A DNA stretch of 32,561 nucleotides, taken from positions 1 to 32,561 of the forward strand of contig VHBD01000002.1 of the NCBI GenBank assembly GCA_016872125.1, in the 5' to 3' direction. The translations under genes were made by a program, and so were the position numbers. The stretch comes from Sphingomonadales bacterium. Lineage in GTDB: Bacteria > Bacteroidota > Bacteroidia > UBA7662. The number at the start of each line of letters is the position of its first letter. The first letter of the stretch is position 1. Positions 8,617-17,416 of the stretch are shown here, piece by piece. The notes under the pieces are model-generated. The model saw only the letters and a program-made list of their open reading frames with translations, did not search any database and was not told the DNA's origin.

Positions 8617-11480
8617 CGGTATTTGAGGGCTATCCCTAACATGAAATGCCTAGGAGCCATGTACCGTGCGGGATTATCCGGCGGCAGACCTCTTGAACGG
8701 GCATCGCGGGGATCCAAGAAGGCCGGATCTCGCCAAGAAGAGGGCACAGGGTCCCCGGGCTCCCAGGCACGTCCGGTTACCGGATTTGGAATGATGGCGT
8801 TGGCTTGGTTGAAGAGGTTGGTCAATTGCATGGACAATTCCCAGCGGTATGCTCCTCGAAGCCACCATTTGCGAACCGAAAGATCCATCCATTGTTGACC
8901 CTGACCCAACGCCGACCATAAGGCCTCAGGACGAGGATCCCTTTCGTAAATAGGCCTACCCGAAACAGGCTCTAAACCTTGAAAGGTGAATGGCGTATAA
9001 CGCCGACCAGAGCGCAGAACTCCTTCGAGGTACAAGGACCAACGGTTTAACCAGGACTTCCCCCAAAGTCCACGCTTGCGGTCCAGGGTAAAAATAACAT
9101 TACCCTTAATATCGTAAGGAGCATCCCATGCAAGGAATGTTTCTTTGGTATCCTGCCGATTTCCGGAATTCAGGATGGCCGTCAACGCTTCGCTGGCAGA
9201 AGAGCTTTGGCCACGGGCCACCATGTAAGAGGCCGAAACCTGTCCTTGGAACCATTGTCCTATTCTTTTGAAGTAGCCCAATTCCAAACCTCGAATCCGC
9301 GCATAATCCGAATTGATTCTCAGGGTTCTGGTTACCTCCCTACCCGTAAAATCTTTGATTTGGGTGGATGCTGCTGAAATAAAATCGTATTTGTCTTTCC
9401 AATAAGCGGTTACGGTGAGCGCATCGTTGGGGGTCAACTGTGTCCTCAATCCCAACTCGTACGAGATATCCATCTCCGGGTTCAAATCAGGATTCCCTAC
9501 CCTGGCCAAAACCGAACGATCCTGGTACAAAGGATTCAAGCCCTGGTATAACCAGCTGGGATGCGGCATCACCATCGCATGGTTGTAATTGAAATAGAGC
9601 ACTTGGTTTTCTCGAATCGGGAAAGAGGCCGATAATTTGGGCAATAAGCGGGCCTTGGTGCGCATCCCCAAAACGGAGAAGGTATGATCCATATAGTCCT
9701 TTCGGATTTCGTCCCGAATGGGCGAGCGAGAATCTCCAATGGCCCCGTCCACAAAGGTCCCGGGCATCCAATACTCCAAACGCAGGCCGGCCTCTGCAAC
9801 CAACCCCAAGTACTTCAGTTTGTTGGACAGAAAGAAAGCTCCACGCTTGGGCTGAACCCTCCAAACATCGCTGTAATCCCCCAAACGAAAACTCTGAGAG
9901 AAAGTCCCATCGGCCAAAGGAATAGGCGCACCAATCCAAGGTCGAATAATATCAATCCATTGCAAATCCTGGTCCTTGAATTCTGTCCCAAAAATCAGGC
10001 GATCGCCCCGAGAATTGTAATAATAATTCCCGCTGGCTTTGACCGTGTATTCCAAAACATAGTGGTCATGCCACAAGGTTCCAATACCGCCATTGTTGTA
10101 CAAGCCGGGCCCCGGGTTCACAAAAACCTGGGAGTCAAGCGGATTAAAATAAGTCACCGGAAAAGTCACAATTGAATTGGGATCAAATTCCGAATCCACC
10201 TCCTTGGGTCTCCAATCCCGACCGTTGGCATCCGCCCGCAATCGAACATAGAGTCGAGATGCGTTGACCGTATAGGAAAATTTCTTGGAGGTGGTATGAT
10301 TGAGCTGCAGACTTTCGAGGTTGGTATCGTGGGTATAGGTCAGGGCATTATCCGGTTGCAAAGCAAATTCGAATTGATACCCCGGAAGGAAAGGTGCATC
10401 GTTCCCGATGATCCGTAACATATTAACATCCTGGTTGATGGTCAAAGAGCGTAAATAGGTTCCACTCAACCTAAGACCGGGATGAAAAGCATAATCCAAT
10501 TTGAGCATACCGGCCCAACGGTTATCCTGCATAGGCGAAAAACCAGCGTTGGGATACAAAGAGGATTGGACCTGTTTGGCCGGGGTACGGAAATATTGGT
10601 CATCAAAGCTCCCTTTGAAGGAGGAGAATATCCTCAAAGGTTGGGGGAACAGACCTTTGAGGCTACCGCCCAAGGTGCCTTCCACCACTTGGTTATTCCA
10701 AACAGACGACCAAGCCTTGTTAAAGCCAAGCTGGTCCGAACGAGCTACCAGGGAATAGGCCCAGCGATCCCCACCCGAACGGGTCTTGGTTCGCACGATG
10801 CCCGCAGAACCATCCCCCTGTGTAACATCACCACCCCCTGTGGCGATATCCATTCGGTCTATGGAATTGGTTCCCAAGTCGATCCCAAATCCCGTGCCGG
10901 CCAAGGGATCCGTCGCCGATGCCCCATCAATCATGAACGCAGTTTCGTAGGTTCTGCCCCCACGGATGCTCAAACCCTCCGGATTAAGCATAACCCCGGC
11001 TTGGGTGTTGAGCACGGATTGCACCGATCGGGTGGGTGCAGCTTCAATGCTCTCCTGGCCTACGCGTTGTTCGGTTTTGGTTTGTTCGAGATCGATCAAG
11101 GGCTTATCGCCAACCACCACAACCTCCTGGTCCATGGTCACGGCCGAACGTCGTAATACAATGTTGAGGGAGGCGAATTTGCCTCCTTCGATGCGTACCC
11201 CGGTGTATATTTTCTTTTCGTAACCCAGATAAGAAACTTCGACCTGGTATTGCCCCGCGGGTATTTTTGCAATGCTGTACAAGCCGTCCAAATTGGACGA
11301 ACTTCCTAGGCTACTCCCTTTGATCACCACATTGACGCCAATCAAGGGAAGTTTATCGTCTGCATCCGTCACCTTCCCGGCCAGGGTTCCTGTAGCATTG
11401 GAATTTTGAGCCCGAAGCGAGGAATCCACAGCGCAGCTTAGGCCCCAAAGGACCAGAACCAAGCGCCATTGCCGTCTCAT
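8613..11480 (-). CDS. TonB-dependent outer membrane receptor with carboxypeptidase-regulatory-like N-domain
   Basis: With the ATG at 11480 the protein has 955 residues and begins with a clean signal peptide (MRRQWRLVLVLWGLSC, cleavage near LRA-Q, residue 24). Residues ~31-115 form the carboxypeptidase-regulatory-like beta-sandwich (GKVTDADDKLPLIGVNV, GLYSIAKIPAGQYQVEVSYLGY) common in Bacteroidota receptors. A plug domain follows at ~125-235 (SIRGGRTYETAFMIDG, then GSAGIVRTKTRSGG), and the remainder is a 22-strand-type barrel. The substrate is unknown. The frame extends upstream to a TTG at 11522, but that would place residues before the signal peptide. No SusD-type partner gene is adjacent, so it is not a standard SusCD glycan locus. 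It lies between the deoxynucleoside kinase gene and selo, which it overlaps. Confidence 0.93.
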   Translation of the reverse strand: MRRQWRLVLVLWGLSCAVDSSLRAQNSNATGTLAGKVTDADDKLPLIGVNVVIKGSSLGSSSNLDGLYSIAKIPAGQYQVEVSYLGYEKKIYTGVRIEGGKFASLNIVLRRSAVTMDQEVVVVGDKPLIDLEQTKTEQRVGQESIEAAPTRSVQSVLNTQAGVMLNPEGLSIRGGRTYETAFMIDGASATDPLAGTGFGIDLGTNSIDRMDIATGGGDVTQGDGSAGIVRTKTRSGGDRWAYSLVARSDQLGFNKAWSSVWNNQVVEGTLGGSLKGLFPQPLRIFSSFKGSFDDQYFRTPAKQVQSSLYPNAGFSPMQDNRWAGMLKLDYAFHPGLRLSGTYLRSLTINQDVNMLRIIGNDAPFLPGYQFEFALQPDNALTYTHDTNLESLQLNHTTSKKFSYTVNASRLYVRLRADANGRDWRPKEVDSEFDPNSIVTFPVTYFNPLDSQVFVNPGPGLYNNGGIGTLWHDHYVLEYTVKASGNYYYNSRGDRLIFGTEFKDQDLQWIDIIRPWIGAPIPLADGTFSQSFRLGDYSDVWRVQPKRGAFFLSNKLKYLGLVAEAGLRLEYWMPGTFVDGAIGDSRSPIRDEIRKDYMDHTFSVLGMRTKARLLPKLSASFPIRENQVLYFNYNHAMVMPHPSWLYQGLNPLYQDRSVLARVGNPDLNPEMDISYELGLRTQLTPNDALTVTAYWKDKYDFISAASTQIKDFTGREVTRTLRINSDYARIRGLELGYFKRIGQWFQGQVSASYMVARGQSSSASEALTAILNSGNRQDTKETFLAWDAPYDIKGNVIFTLDRKRGLWGKSWLNRWSLYLEGVLRSGRRYTPFTFQGLEPVSGRPIYERDPRPEALWSALGQGQQWMDLSVRKWWLRGAYRWELSMQLTNLFNQANAIIPNPVTGRAWEPGDPVPSSWRDPAFLDPRDARSRGLPPDNPARYMAPRHFMLGIALKYR

Positions 11481-11522
11481 TAGCCTATAATTTTCCGCAA
11501 AATTCAGGATCGGCATCGCCAA

Positions 11523-12164
11523 CTAAAGTTCAGAGAGGTTCAGAAAGTTCATGCCATAGCGAAAATCACCCAAGAGCCGTTGCTTGAAGCGCTCGTAAAG
11601 TTCGGGATTCAGCATCAAATCCGAACCCTCCTCCCATTGAACCCAGAGGCAACGCAAGCCCCCAGCTTGCTCCAGGAAGGTGGCATAGGCCTGCTCGACC
11701 CCCGCTAGGTAATCTGCCGTTATTTCTTGTTCGAACTCACGGCCTCTTTGGCGAATATTCCCGAGTAGCCTGCTGGCCGGGCTGCTCAAGTACACCCACA
11801 ATTGCGGCTGAGGCAGTTGTTGGTTGATGATAGCAAATAATTCTTTGAAGAGTTTGGCTTCTGGGGGTGGCAAGGTCTTGCTAGCAAAAATCAAGGATTT
11901 GTAAAAAGAATAGTCCGCGATCATTCCATCTTGTCGCCAATCCACTAAGTCCATTTCGGCGTGCATTTGCCGGTACCGCTCCGCCAAAAAAGCTGTTTCG
12001 GTAGAAAAGGCATACCTTTCGGGGTCCTTGTAAAAAGAAGGCAAGAAAGGATTGTCCAGAAATTTCTCGAGTAGCAAAGGCATATTCCAATCCTGGGCCA
12101 AACGTGTCGCCAAGGTGGTTTTACCTACCCCTATATTGCCTTCAATAACAATGTATTTCTTCAT
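11523..12164 (-). CDS. Deoxynucleoside kinase
   Basis: A 213-residue cytoplasmic kinase that phosphorylates deoxynucleosides for nucleotide salvage. Visible features are the P-loop GNIGVGKT (residues 9-16), the segment IADYSFYKSLIFA that replaces the E/DRS motif in many bacterial dAK/dGK-type enzymes, and the arginine-rich lid NIRQRGREFE. Length and motifs match the dCK/dGK family. Base specificity (dA, dG or dC) cannot be decided by eye. The start is ATG with no ribosome binding site. It lies 28 bases after folK and 42 bases before the ATG of the TonB receptor, in the same direction. Confidence 0.92.
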   Translation of the reverse strand: MKKYIVIEGNIGVGKTTLATRLAQDWNMPLLLEKFLDNPFLPSFYKDPERYAFSTETAFLAERYRQMHAEMDLVDWRQDGMIADYSFYKSLIFASKTLPPPEAKLFKELFAIINQQLPQPQLWVYLSSPASRLLGNIRQRGREFEQEITADYLAGVEQAYATFLEQAGGLRCLWVQWEEGSDLMLNPELYERFKQRLLGDFRYGMNFLNLSEL

Positions 12165-12192
12165 ACCTCCTGCCTAAGGAATCCCCTGAACC

Positions 12193-12759
12193 TCAAGTGA
12201 TCTCTGCCAGCGTATTGATTTCAAAATCAACACGGCGTACAGGCCCTTGATCCTGGCATTGCTGCAGCAATTCCGTCACTGTCAAACCCAAGACCGGATG
12301 CGTCCATTCTGGACGTATTTCCGCGAGAGGCTCCAAAACGAAACGCCGAAGGTGCAATCGAGGGTGGGGAACCCTGAGCTGAGTTTCCGAGGAAGGTTCC
12401 GGTACTGGGGGTAGAATTTCTTGGTCCACCCATAACAAATCCAAATCAATGCAGCGGTCTGCCATACCACCCTCCCTGCGACGCTCACGACCCATTTGCT
12501 TTTCGACTTTCATCAAGATGGCCAACAAATCCTCTGCGTCCTTGTCAGAACGATAGATGATCACCTGATTCAAGTAGTGGTTGGGCGATGCATACCCCCA
12601 AGGCTCGGATTCCCAAACGGAAGAGGCTGCAACGGGTTCGCCAAGGACAGATTCCAGCCATTGGCAGGCTTGGAAGAGCCATTCTGCCCGATTGCCCAAA
12701 TTAGACCCCAGGCCTACCGCAAACTCTCGAGTATCTGCCTTCGTTAATTGGCTTTCCAT
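12193..12759 (-). CDS. folK: 2-amino-4-hydroxy-6-hydroxymethyldihydropteridine diphosphokinase (HPPK)
   Basis: FolK transfers pyrophosphate from ATP to 6-hydroxymethyl-dihydropterin in folate synthesis. The 188-residue protein shows the family motifs in order: GLGSNLGNR near the N-terminus, HYLNQV, GRERRREGGMADRCIDLDLLW (the loop that binds ATP and magnesium through paired Asp residues), and VPHPRLHLRRFVLEPLAEI. It is the first gene of the minus-strand group that continues with the deoxynucleoside kinase. It diverges from sppA across about 100 bases. Confidence 0.96.
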   Translation of the reverse strand: MESQLTKADTREFAVGLGSNLGNRAEWLFQACQWLESVLGEPVAASSVWESEPWGYASPNHYLNQVIIYRSDKDAEDLLAILMKVEKQMGRERRREGGMADRCIDLDLLWVDQEILPPVPEPSSETQLRVPHPRLHLRRFVLEPLAEIRPEWTHPVLGLTVTELLQQCQDQGPVRRVDFEINTLAEIT

Positions 12760-12764
12760 CGTGA

Positions 12765-12791
12765 TTGGATCATTGAATTGGGTTATTTTTG
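12765..12791 (+). promoter_or_regulatory. Candidate Bacteroidota promoter for sppA
   Basis: The element TATTTTTG at 12784-12791 fits the Bacteroidota -7 consensus TAnnTTTG. A TTG at 12765-12767 lies 16 bases upstream of it and could serve as the -33 element. The expected transcript would start near 12798 and have a leader of about 60 bases before the sppA ATG at 12859. Confidence 0.45.
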
Positions 12792-12803
12792 GGAGCGATA
12801 TGG

Positions 12804-12823
12804 GGGCCGTTTAAATTCGGCCC
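12804..12823 (+). promoter_or_regulatory. Hairpin in the sppA leader
   Basis: GGGCCG at 12804-12809 is the exact complement of CGGCCC at 12818-12823, with an eight-base A/T loop. It lies between the candidate promoter and the sppA start. It has no following T tract, so it does not look like a terminator. Its role is unknown. Confidence 0.35.
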
Positions 12824-12858
12824 TAAATAAAGGCCCAAACCGCATTCAATCCTTTCCT

Positions 12859-14682
12859 ATGAGATCATTTTTCAAAATTGTCTTCGCCACCATGCTTGGG
12901 TTTCTGCTCACCCAGGTTGTTTTGGTTATTTTGGTCGTTGCCCTTGTGGCCGGCCTTGTCATGTCCGGTTCGGATTCGGAATCCAAAGAAATCGAGGCCC
13001 ACTCCATTTTGCACCTTACCCTGGACCAACCCTTGGTCGAAAGAGGATCCACAAACCCGCTCCAAAGTTTTGATTGGGCCAGTTTGAAGGATAATTCCGG
13101 GATGCCGGTTTCGAAGATGCTCGTTGTTCTGCAAAAAGCCGCTCAAGACAAAAACATCGATGGAGTTTTCTTGGACCTTAGCGGCATAGAGGGGGATATG
13201 ACCCAACAATCCAGGGTAAGGCGTGCCTTGGAGGACTTTAAGCGTAGCGACAAATTTGTGATTGCGCATTCGGAAGCCTATACCCAAGGCACCCTCTTGA
13301 TGGCCTCCATGGCCGAGCCCATCACGATGGCACCGCAAGGGATTGCCATGTTCAACGGATTGGCTTTGGAACCGGTTTTCCTCAAAGGCATGTTCGACAA
13401 ATTGGACATGGAAATTGACCTGATTCGGGTAGGCAAATACAAAAGTGCGGGCGAGATGCTCATCCGCGAAAACATGTCCGAGGAGAACCGTTACCAACAA
13501 AGTCAATTGCTGGAAGGTATTTACAACGAGATGCTTACAGGATACAGTCGCAATCTAAACTTGACCATCGATTCCCTGCGCAGGGTGGCCAATTCGGCCT
13601 TGGTTCGCAATGCCCAAACTTCGGTGGCCTACGGCTTGGTGGACAGCCTGATGTACCGCGATCAGGTATTGGAATGGCTCAAGCGTCGCACCAAAGCCAA
13701 AGCCATCGATAAACTGAAACTTGTGACCGCTGCTGATTATTTCGACTCATTGGAGGAGCATGTACAGGAAACCTTGCCCGGCATGCCGGCAGGCAGTGAA
13801 GAAGCCAAGGACCGTATCGCCGTGGTGTATGCCGAAGGGGATATCGTGAGCGGACAGGGTGCTGATAATGAGATGGGTGCCGATCGGATTTGCGATGCCC
13901 TTCGAAAGGCACGTTTGGACAAAAAAATCAAGGCCGTGGTCTTGCGCATTAATTCCCCCGGGGGATCCGCCCTGGCCTCAGACCTCATATGGAGAGAAAC
14001 CAAAATGATACGCCAAGCAGGGAAACCCCTGGTGGTCTCTATGGGCGGTGTCGCTGCCTCAGGGGGTTATTATATTGCCGCCGCTGCGGACAGCATATTT
14101 GCCGCGCCCAGCACCATCACAGGATCTATTGGGGTCTTTGGCCTTGCGCCTTACGTGGGGGATTTCATGCGCAATAAACTAGGCATCACGGTGGACAGGG
14201 TCACTACAGGCCCCTACGGCGACTTTATGTCCTTATCCCGCCGTATGCGTCCGGAAGAGCGAGCCCTTGTTCAAGAAGGAGTCAACGAAGTCTACGAAAC
14301 CTTTGTGGGCATTGTCTCCGAGGGAAGGCGTTCGGCAGGACAGTCGCTAAGTCGCGACTCGGTACATGCCTTGGCTCAAGGCAGGGTGTACACAGGTCGT
14401 CAAGCCATGGCCTTGGGATTGGTAGACCGCATGGGGGATTTGGACGATGCGATTGCATGCGCCGCTAAATTGGCCAAGGTCCAGAAGTTCCGCCTTAGGG
14501 AATTGCCTGATCAGGATGATCCCTTCGAAAAGATATTTGGTCAGATGACCGCGGCCTATAGCCGTAACCGCTTGCAAAGCGAATTAGGTCCTCTGTACAC
14601 TCCCTACACCAAAGTTAAACATTGGGTGGAAAACCCCGGAATTCAAGCCCGCATGGAAATGAATCCCCCTGTAGGATTCTAG
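12859..14682 (+). CDS. sppA: Signal peptide peptidase SppA, 67K type
   Basis: Membrane-anchored serine protease that degrades cleaved signal peptides. With the ATG at 12859 it has 607 residues, one N-terminal membrane segment (about 5-35) and the two tandem domains of the long 67K form. The catalytic Lys is Lys195 in GKYKSAG in the first domain, and the nucleophile is Ser401 in GGVAASGGYYIA in the second, followed by TITGSIGVFG. The frame runs back to 12748, but that extension overlaps folK and puts a charged, unrelated segment before the membrane helix. In this window it heads a plus-strand group with a glycosyltransferase and a nucleoside phosphorylase. Confidence 0.94.
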   Translation: MRSFFKIVFATMLGFLLTQVVLVILVVALVAGLVMSGSDSESKEIEAHSILHLTLDQPLVERGSTNPLQSFDWASLKDNSGMPVSKMLVVLQKAAQDKNIDGVFLDLSGIEGDMTQQSRVRRALEDFKRSDKFVIAHSEAYTQGTLLMASMAEPITMAPQGIAMFNGLALEPVFLKGMFDKLDMEIDLIRVGKYKSAGEMLIRENMSEENRYQQSQLLEGIYNEMLTGYSRNLNLTIDSLRRVANSALVRNAQTSVAYGLVDSLMYRDQVLEWLKRRTKAKAIDKLKLVTAADYFDSLEEHVQETLPGMPAGSEEAKDRIAVVYAEGDIVSGQGADNEMGADRICDALRKARLDKKIKAVVLRINSPGGSALASDLIWRETKMIRQAGKPLVVSMGGVAASGGYYIAAAADSIFAAPSTITGSIGVFGLAPYVGDFMRNKLGITVDRVTTGPYGDFMSLSRRMRPEERALVQEGVNEVYETFVGIVSEGRRSAGQSLSRDSVHALAQGRVYTGRQAMALGLVDRMGDLDDAIACAAKLAKVQKFRLRELPDQDDPFEKIFGQMTAAYSRNRLQSELGPLYTPYTKVKHWVENPGIQARMEMNPPVGF

Positions 14683-14713
14683 GCAGGCCTAACCCCCTCT
14701 CAGCCTGTTCCCG

Positions 14714-15811
14714 TTGAATATCCAAGAACACCTAAACCAAGAAGGGATTAGGATAGGACTCATACGGCTTAGCTCCATCGGAGATGTGGTGTTATGCACC
14801 CCTGTTATCCGATGGTTGCACCATCAATTTCCCAAAGCCGAATTACACTTTGTGACCAAAGCCGCCATGGCTCCTGTGTTGCAACATCACGCGCATTTGT
14901 CGCAATTGCATATCCTTCAGGACCATCAGGAAAAGCCTCTTTTGGATAAACTCAAAGCCCTGAAATTCGACGCGGTAGTCGATTTGCATTCGAATTGGCG
15001 CACGCTACGGTGGAAATTTCAACTTGCTCCACCCGGCTCAGGAATTCCCTTTCTTCGTTTCTCCAAAAACAATATACAAAAATGGTGGGTGGTTCAAACC
15101 AAAAAGAAACCTGTACTATACCTGCACACCGTCCAAAAATACGCCTTGATGCTACAGGAATGGGGCATCGCAGATGACGGACTGGGTTTGGATTGGTACT
15201 TTGATCCTAAGCTCACCGCTTCGGGAAGCAGCGAATCTCTCTTGAATCGGGAACTCGGTTGGAATCCACCGCAGGGAGTGACCGCATTGGCGCTGGGTTC
15301 GCAACACGCCACCAAATGCCTTCCCAAAGAAAAGCTTATCGACCTGTGCAGGCTGCTGCATGGACCTTTGCTTTTGTTGGGCGGGCCTAAGGACAAAGCC
15401 TTGGCTGAAGAAATCATCGCCAGTTTGAATCGCAAGGATATCGCTCATGGTTGCGGTCGATGGAATTTGCAAGAATCGGCCAAAGCCCTATCGGAATGCG
15501 CTTGCCTAATCACCCCGGACACCGGACTGATGCATATCGGAGCCGCGTTGGGAATAAAACTCTTTGTCATCTGGGGGAATACGTTGCCAGAATTTGGCAT
15601 GTATCCTTGGTTACCTCGCTTAGGCAAAACGCCTTTGCCCGAACAATTCGAAGTGGATGTTTCCTGCCGACCATGCAGTAAATTAGGGTATGAGCGCTGC
15701 CCTCGTGGTCACTTTGATTGCATGACTAAGCAGGATATCCCTCGAATCGCCCAGGCCGTCTCGAATTATCTTCAATCCAGCCTGCCTAGGCAACAGCGAT
15801 TCCAACCCTAA
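14714..15811 (+). CDS. Glycosyltransferase family 9 (ADP-heptose:LPS heptosyltransferase-like)
   Basis: A 365-residue GT-B enzyme. The N-terminal motif LIRLSSIGDVVLCTPVIRWL and the C-terminal nucleotide-sugar site ITPDTGLMHIGAALG followed by VIWGNT are typical of family 9, which adds heptose or related sugars to lipopolysaccharide core on the cytoplasmic face of the inner membrane. A Cys-rich segment (CRPCSKLGYERCPRGHFDC) near the end is shared by many Bacteroidota members as far as I recall. The actual donor sugar is unknown. No ATG or GTG occurs before the conserved first strand, so TTG at 14714 is the best start. It is 31 bases after sppA and 13 bases before the phosphorylase gene. Confidence 0.9.
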   Translation: MNIQEHLNQEGIRIGLIRLSSIGDVVLCTPVIRWLHHQFPKAELHFVTKAAMAPVLQHHAHLSQLHILQDHQEKPLLDKLKALKFDAVVDLHSNWRTLRWKFQLAPPGSGIPFLRFSKNNIQKWWVVQTKKKPVLYLHTVQKYALMLQEWGIADDGLGLDWYFDPKLTASGSSESLLNRELGWNPPQGVTALALGSQHATKCLPKEKLIDLCRLLHGPLLLLGGPKDKALAEEIIASLNRKDIAHGCGRWNLQESAKALSECACLITPDTGLMHIGAALGIKLFVIWGNTLPEFGMYPWLPRLGKTPLPEQFEVDVSCRPCSKLGYERCPRGHFDCMTKQDIPRIAQAVSNYLQSSLPRQQRFQP

Positions 15812-15824
15812 GGATCCAAATTCC

Positions 15825-16709
15825 ATGATTTCCTCGACCGACCTCATACGCAACGCCGACGGCTCCGTTTATCATCTGGGCCTGCGCGCCGAACATCTTG
15901 CCGATACCGTGCTGCTGGTTGGCGATCCTGAACGTGTAGCCCAAGTTTCCCAACATTGGGAAAACATTGAATTTAGGCAGCATCGCCGTGAATTTGTAAC
16001 GCATACCGGAACCTATCAAGGTCAACGTCTAACGGTGATAAGCACCGGAATTGGAACGGATAACATTGATATTGTACTTCATGAATTGGATGCCCTCTGC
16101 AAAGTCAATTTGGAAGAAATGACGCTTATGGAGCATCCACGGTCATTGACTTTGGTGCGTATAGGAACGGCCGGATGCCTACAACCCGCTCGTTCCGAAG
16201 GAGGGTTGATGCTGAGTTATGCCGCACTTGCCTTCGATGGTTTAATGCAACATTACAAGCTTTCTCAAAATACTTTTGAAGCCCAACTTGCCAAGGCTGC
16301 GAGCAACCACCTTTACGGGGAACATGCGCCAGCTCTCCCAACCGCTGTATTAGCGGACCAAGAACTCTTGGAACATTTTCGGAAATGCGGTTTTGAGGAA
16401 GGCTTAAACTGGACCTGCGCGGGCTTTTACGGCCCCCAAGGAAGAAACCTTATGGGACGTTCTGCCTATCCAAATTTGCTTGAACAGGCGGTTTCCTTTG
16501 GATTTAGCTACCAGGAGAAGTTCCACCAAATTACCCACTTGGAAATGGAAACCTCCGGCATTTACGGTTTAAGTCGGCTGATGGGGCATCGGGCAATATC
16601 GGTTTCTGCCCTCTTGGCGCATCGTTACCATCATCGCTTCGTGCAGAACCCTCAGAAAATTATTGAGCAAGGCATTCTGCAAGTGCTGCGTGCACTCCCT
16701 CAACGCTAG
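15825..16709 (+). CDS. Nucleoside phosphorylase (uridine phosphorylase-like)
   Basis: A 294-residue cytoplasmic enzyme of the PNP/UDP family, which splits nucleosides with phosphate for salvage. Motifs are GDPERV (33-38, phosphate and ribose site), STGIGTDNIDIVLHELDAL, VRIGTAGCLQP and the ribose-binding HLEMETSGIYGLSRLMGH. The sequence resembles uridine phosphorylase-type members more than purine ones, but the base-specific residues were not assigned. The ATG is unambiguous. The gene ends three bases before the stop of the convergent histidine phosphatase gene. Confidence 0.88.
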   Translation: MISSTDLIRNADGSVYHLGLRAEHLADTVLLVGDPERVAQVSQHWENIEFRQHRREFVTHTGTYQGQRLTVISTGIGTDNIDIVLHELDALCKVNLEEMTLMEHPRSLTLVRIGTAGCLQPARSEGGLMLSYAALAFDGLMQHYKLSQNTFEAQLAKAASNHLYGEHAPALPTAVLADQELLEHFRKCGFEEGLNWTCAGFYGPQGRNLMGRSAYPNLLEQAVSFGFSYQEKFHQITHLEMETSGIYGLSRLMGHRAISVSALLAHRYHHRFVQNPQKIIEQGILQVLRALPQR

Positions 16710-16712
16710 TAA

Positions 16713-17357
16713 TTACCGTCGGGCATGGCCACTCTGCAAACCCTGCAGGTGAGTGGTGTCGTTGGCCTGTACGACTTCGTAAAAATCTCCAACCCGCAAC
16801 ATGACATACAAACACAGGTTGGAGTGATCAAAATCATCCATATCCGATGAAGGCTTACCCGTGAGGAGGCATAGCAACAAACGCAAGGCTCTGCCATGCA
16901 AACAAATTAGAGGACGTTGAAAACTTCCTTGTCGGAGTTCATCCACCACAGGTTGCATCCTTGCTGCCACCATGGCCGGAGAATCCCCGCCTGGAGGTGC
17001 GGCATGCTCCTTGCCCTCCTTCCAATCCAAGACCAATTGTCGGTAGACCGCATCAAAAACATCAAAAGAGTTGCCCTCAAAAATCCCCCAATTGAATTCG
17101 TTGAGCCCTGATCGCTCATGCAGCTTAATTCCTTGATAGTACGGATCTTGAATGAACGGCTCCAAGGTTTGACGACTACGTTGCAAGGCGGAACAATAGA
17201 AAGCGTCGAAGGGATCTCCGGCATAATGCCGATGAAAGGCCAAGGCCTGCGCCTTCCCGGTATCATTCAAGGAGGTATCATGACCGCTGCCTTGTACTTT
17301 GTCTTGCAGGTTAAAGTCGGTTTGACCATGTCGTAACAAATAAAGAAGCTGACTCAT
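16713..17357 (-). CDS. Histidine phosphatase family protein (phosphoglycerate mutase-like)
   Basis: A 214-residue protein of the histidine phosphatase superfamily. The nucleophile motif is LRHGQT (His10), followed by SLNDTGKAQA, then NEFNWGIFEG with the acidic catalytic residue, and the second histidine in ICLHGRALRLLL. Short members of this type act as phosphatases on small metabolites or as mutases; the substrate cannot be told. The frame extends to 17447, but the extra 30 residues would overlap the end of the pseudouridine synthase gene and precede a normal family start MSQLLYLLRHG, so the ATG at 17357 is chosen. It is the last gene of the mdh-tilS-rluD group, 59 bases after rluD. Confidence 0.9.
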   Translation of the reverse strand: MSQLLYLLRHGQTDFNLQDKVQGSGHDTSLNDTGKAQALAFHRHYAGDPFDAFYCSALQRSRQTLEPFIQDPYYQGIKLHERSGLNEFNWGIFEGNSFDVFDAVYRQLVLDWKEGKEHAAPPGGDSPAMVAARMQPVVDELRQGSFQRPLICLHGRALRLLLCLLTGKPSSDMDDFDHSNLCLYVMLRVGDFYEVVQANDTTHLQGLQSGHARR

Positions 17358-17416
17358 GGGGGAGAAAATTGAAGGTTGCTTCGAGAGAATGGGGATTGGA
17401 AATGCATCAAAAGGGT

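Noticed and set aside
10482..11156. 224-residue open frame antisense to the TonB receptor
   Set aside because: It is opposite the plug domain and has no recognisable domain or separate signals.
12748..12858. Extended sppA start
   Set aside because: The extension overlaps the start of folK and would place a charged unrelated stretch before the membrane anchor; the ATG at 12859 fits the family.
12865..13506. 213-residue open frame antisense to sppA
   Set aside because: It is opposite a conserved coding region and has no supporting motifs.
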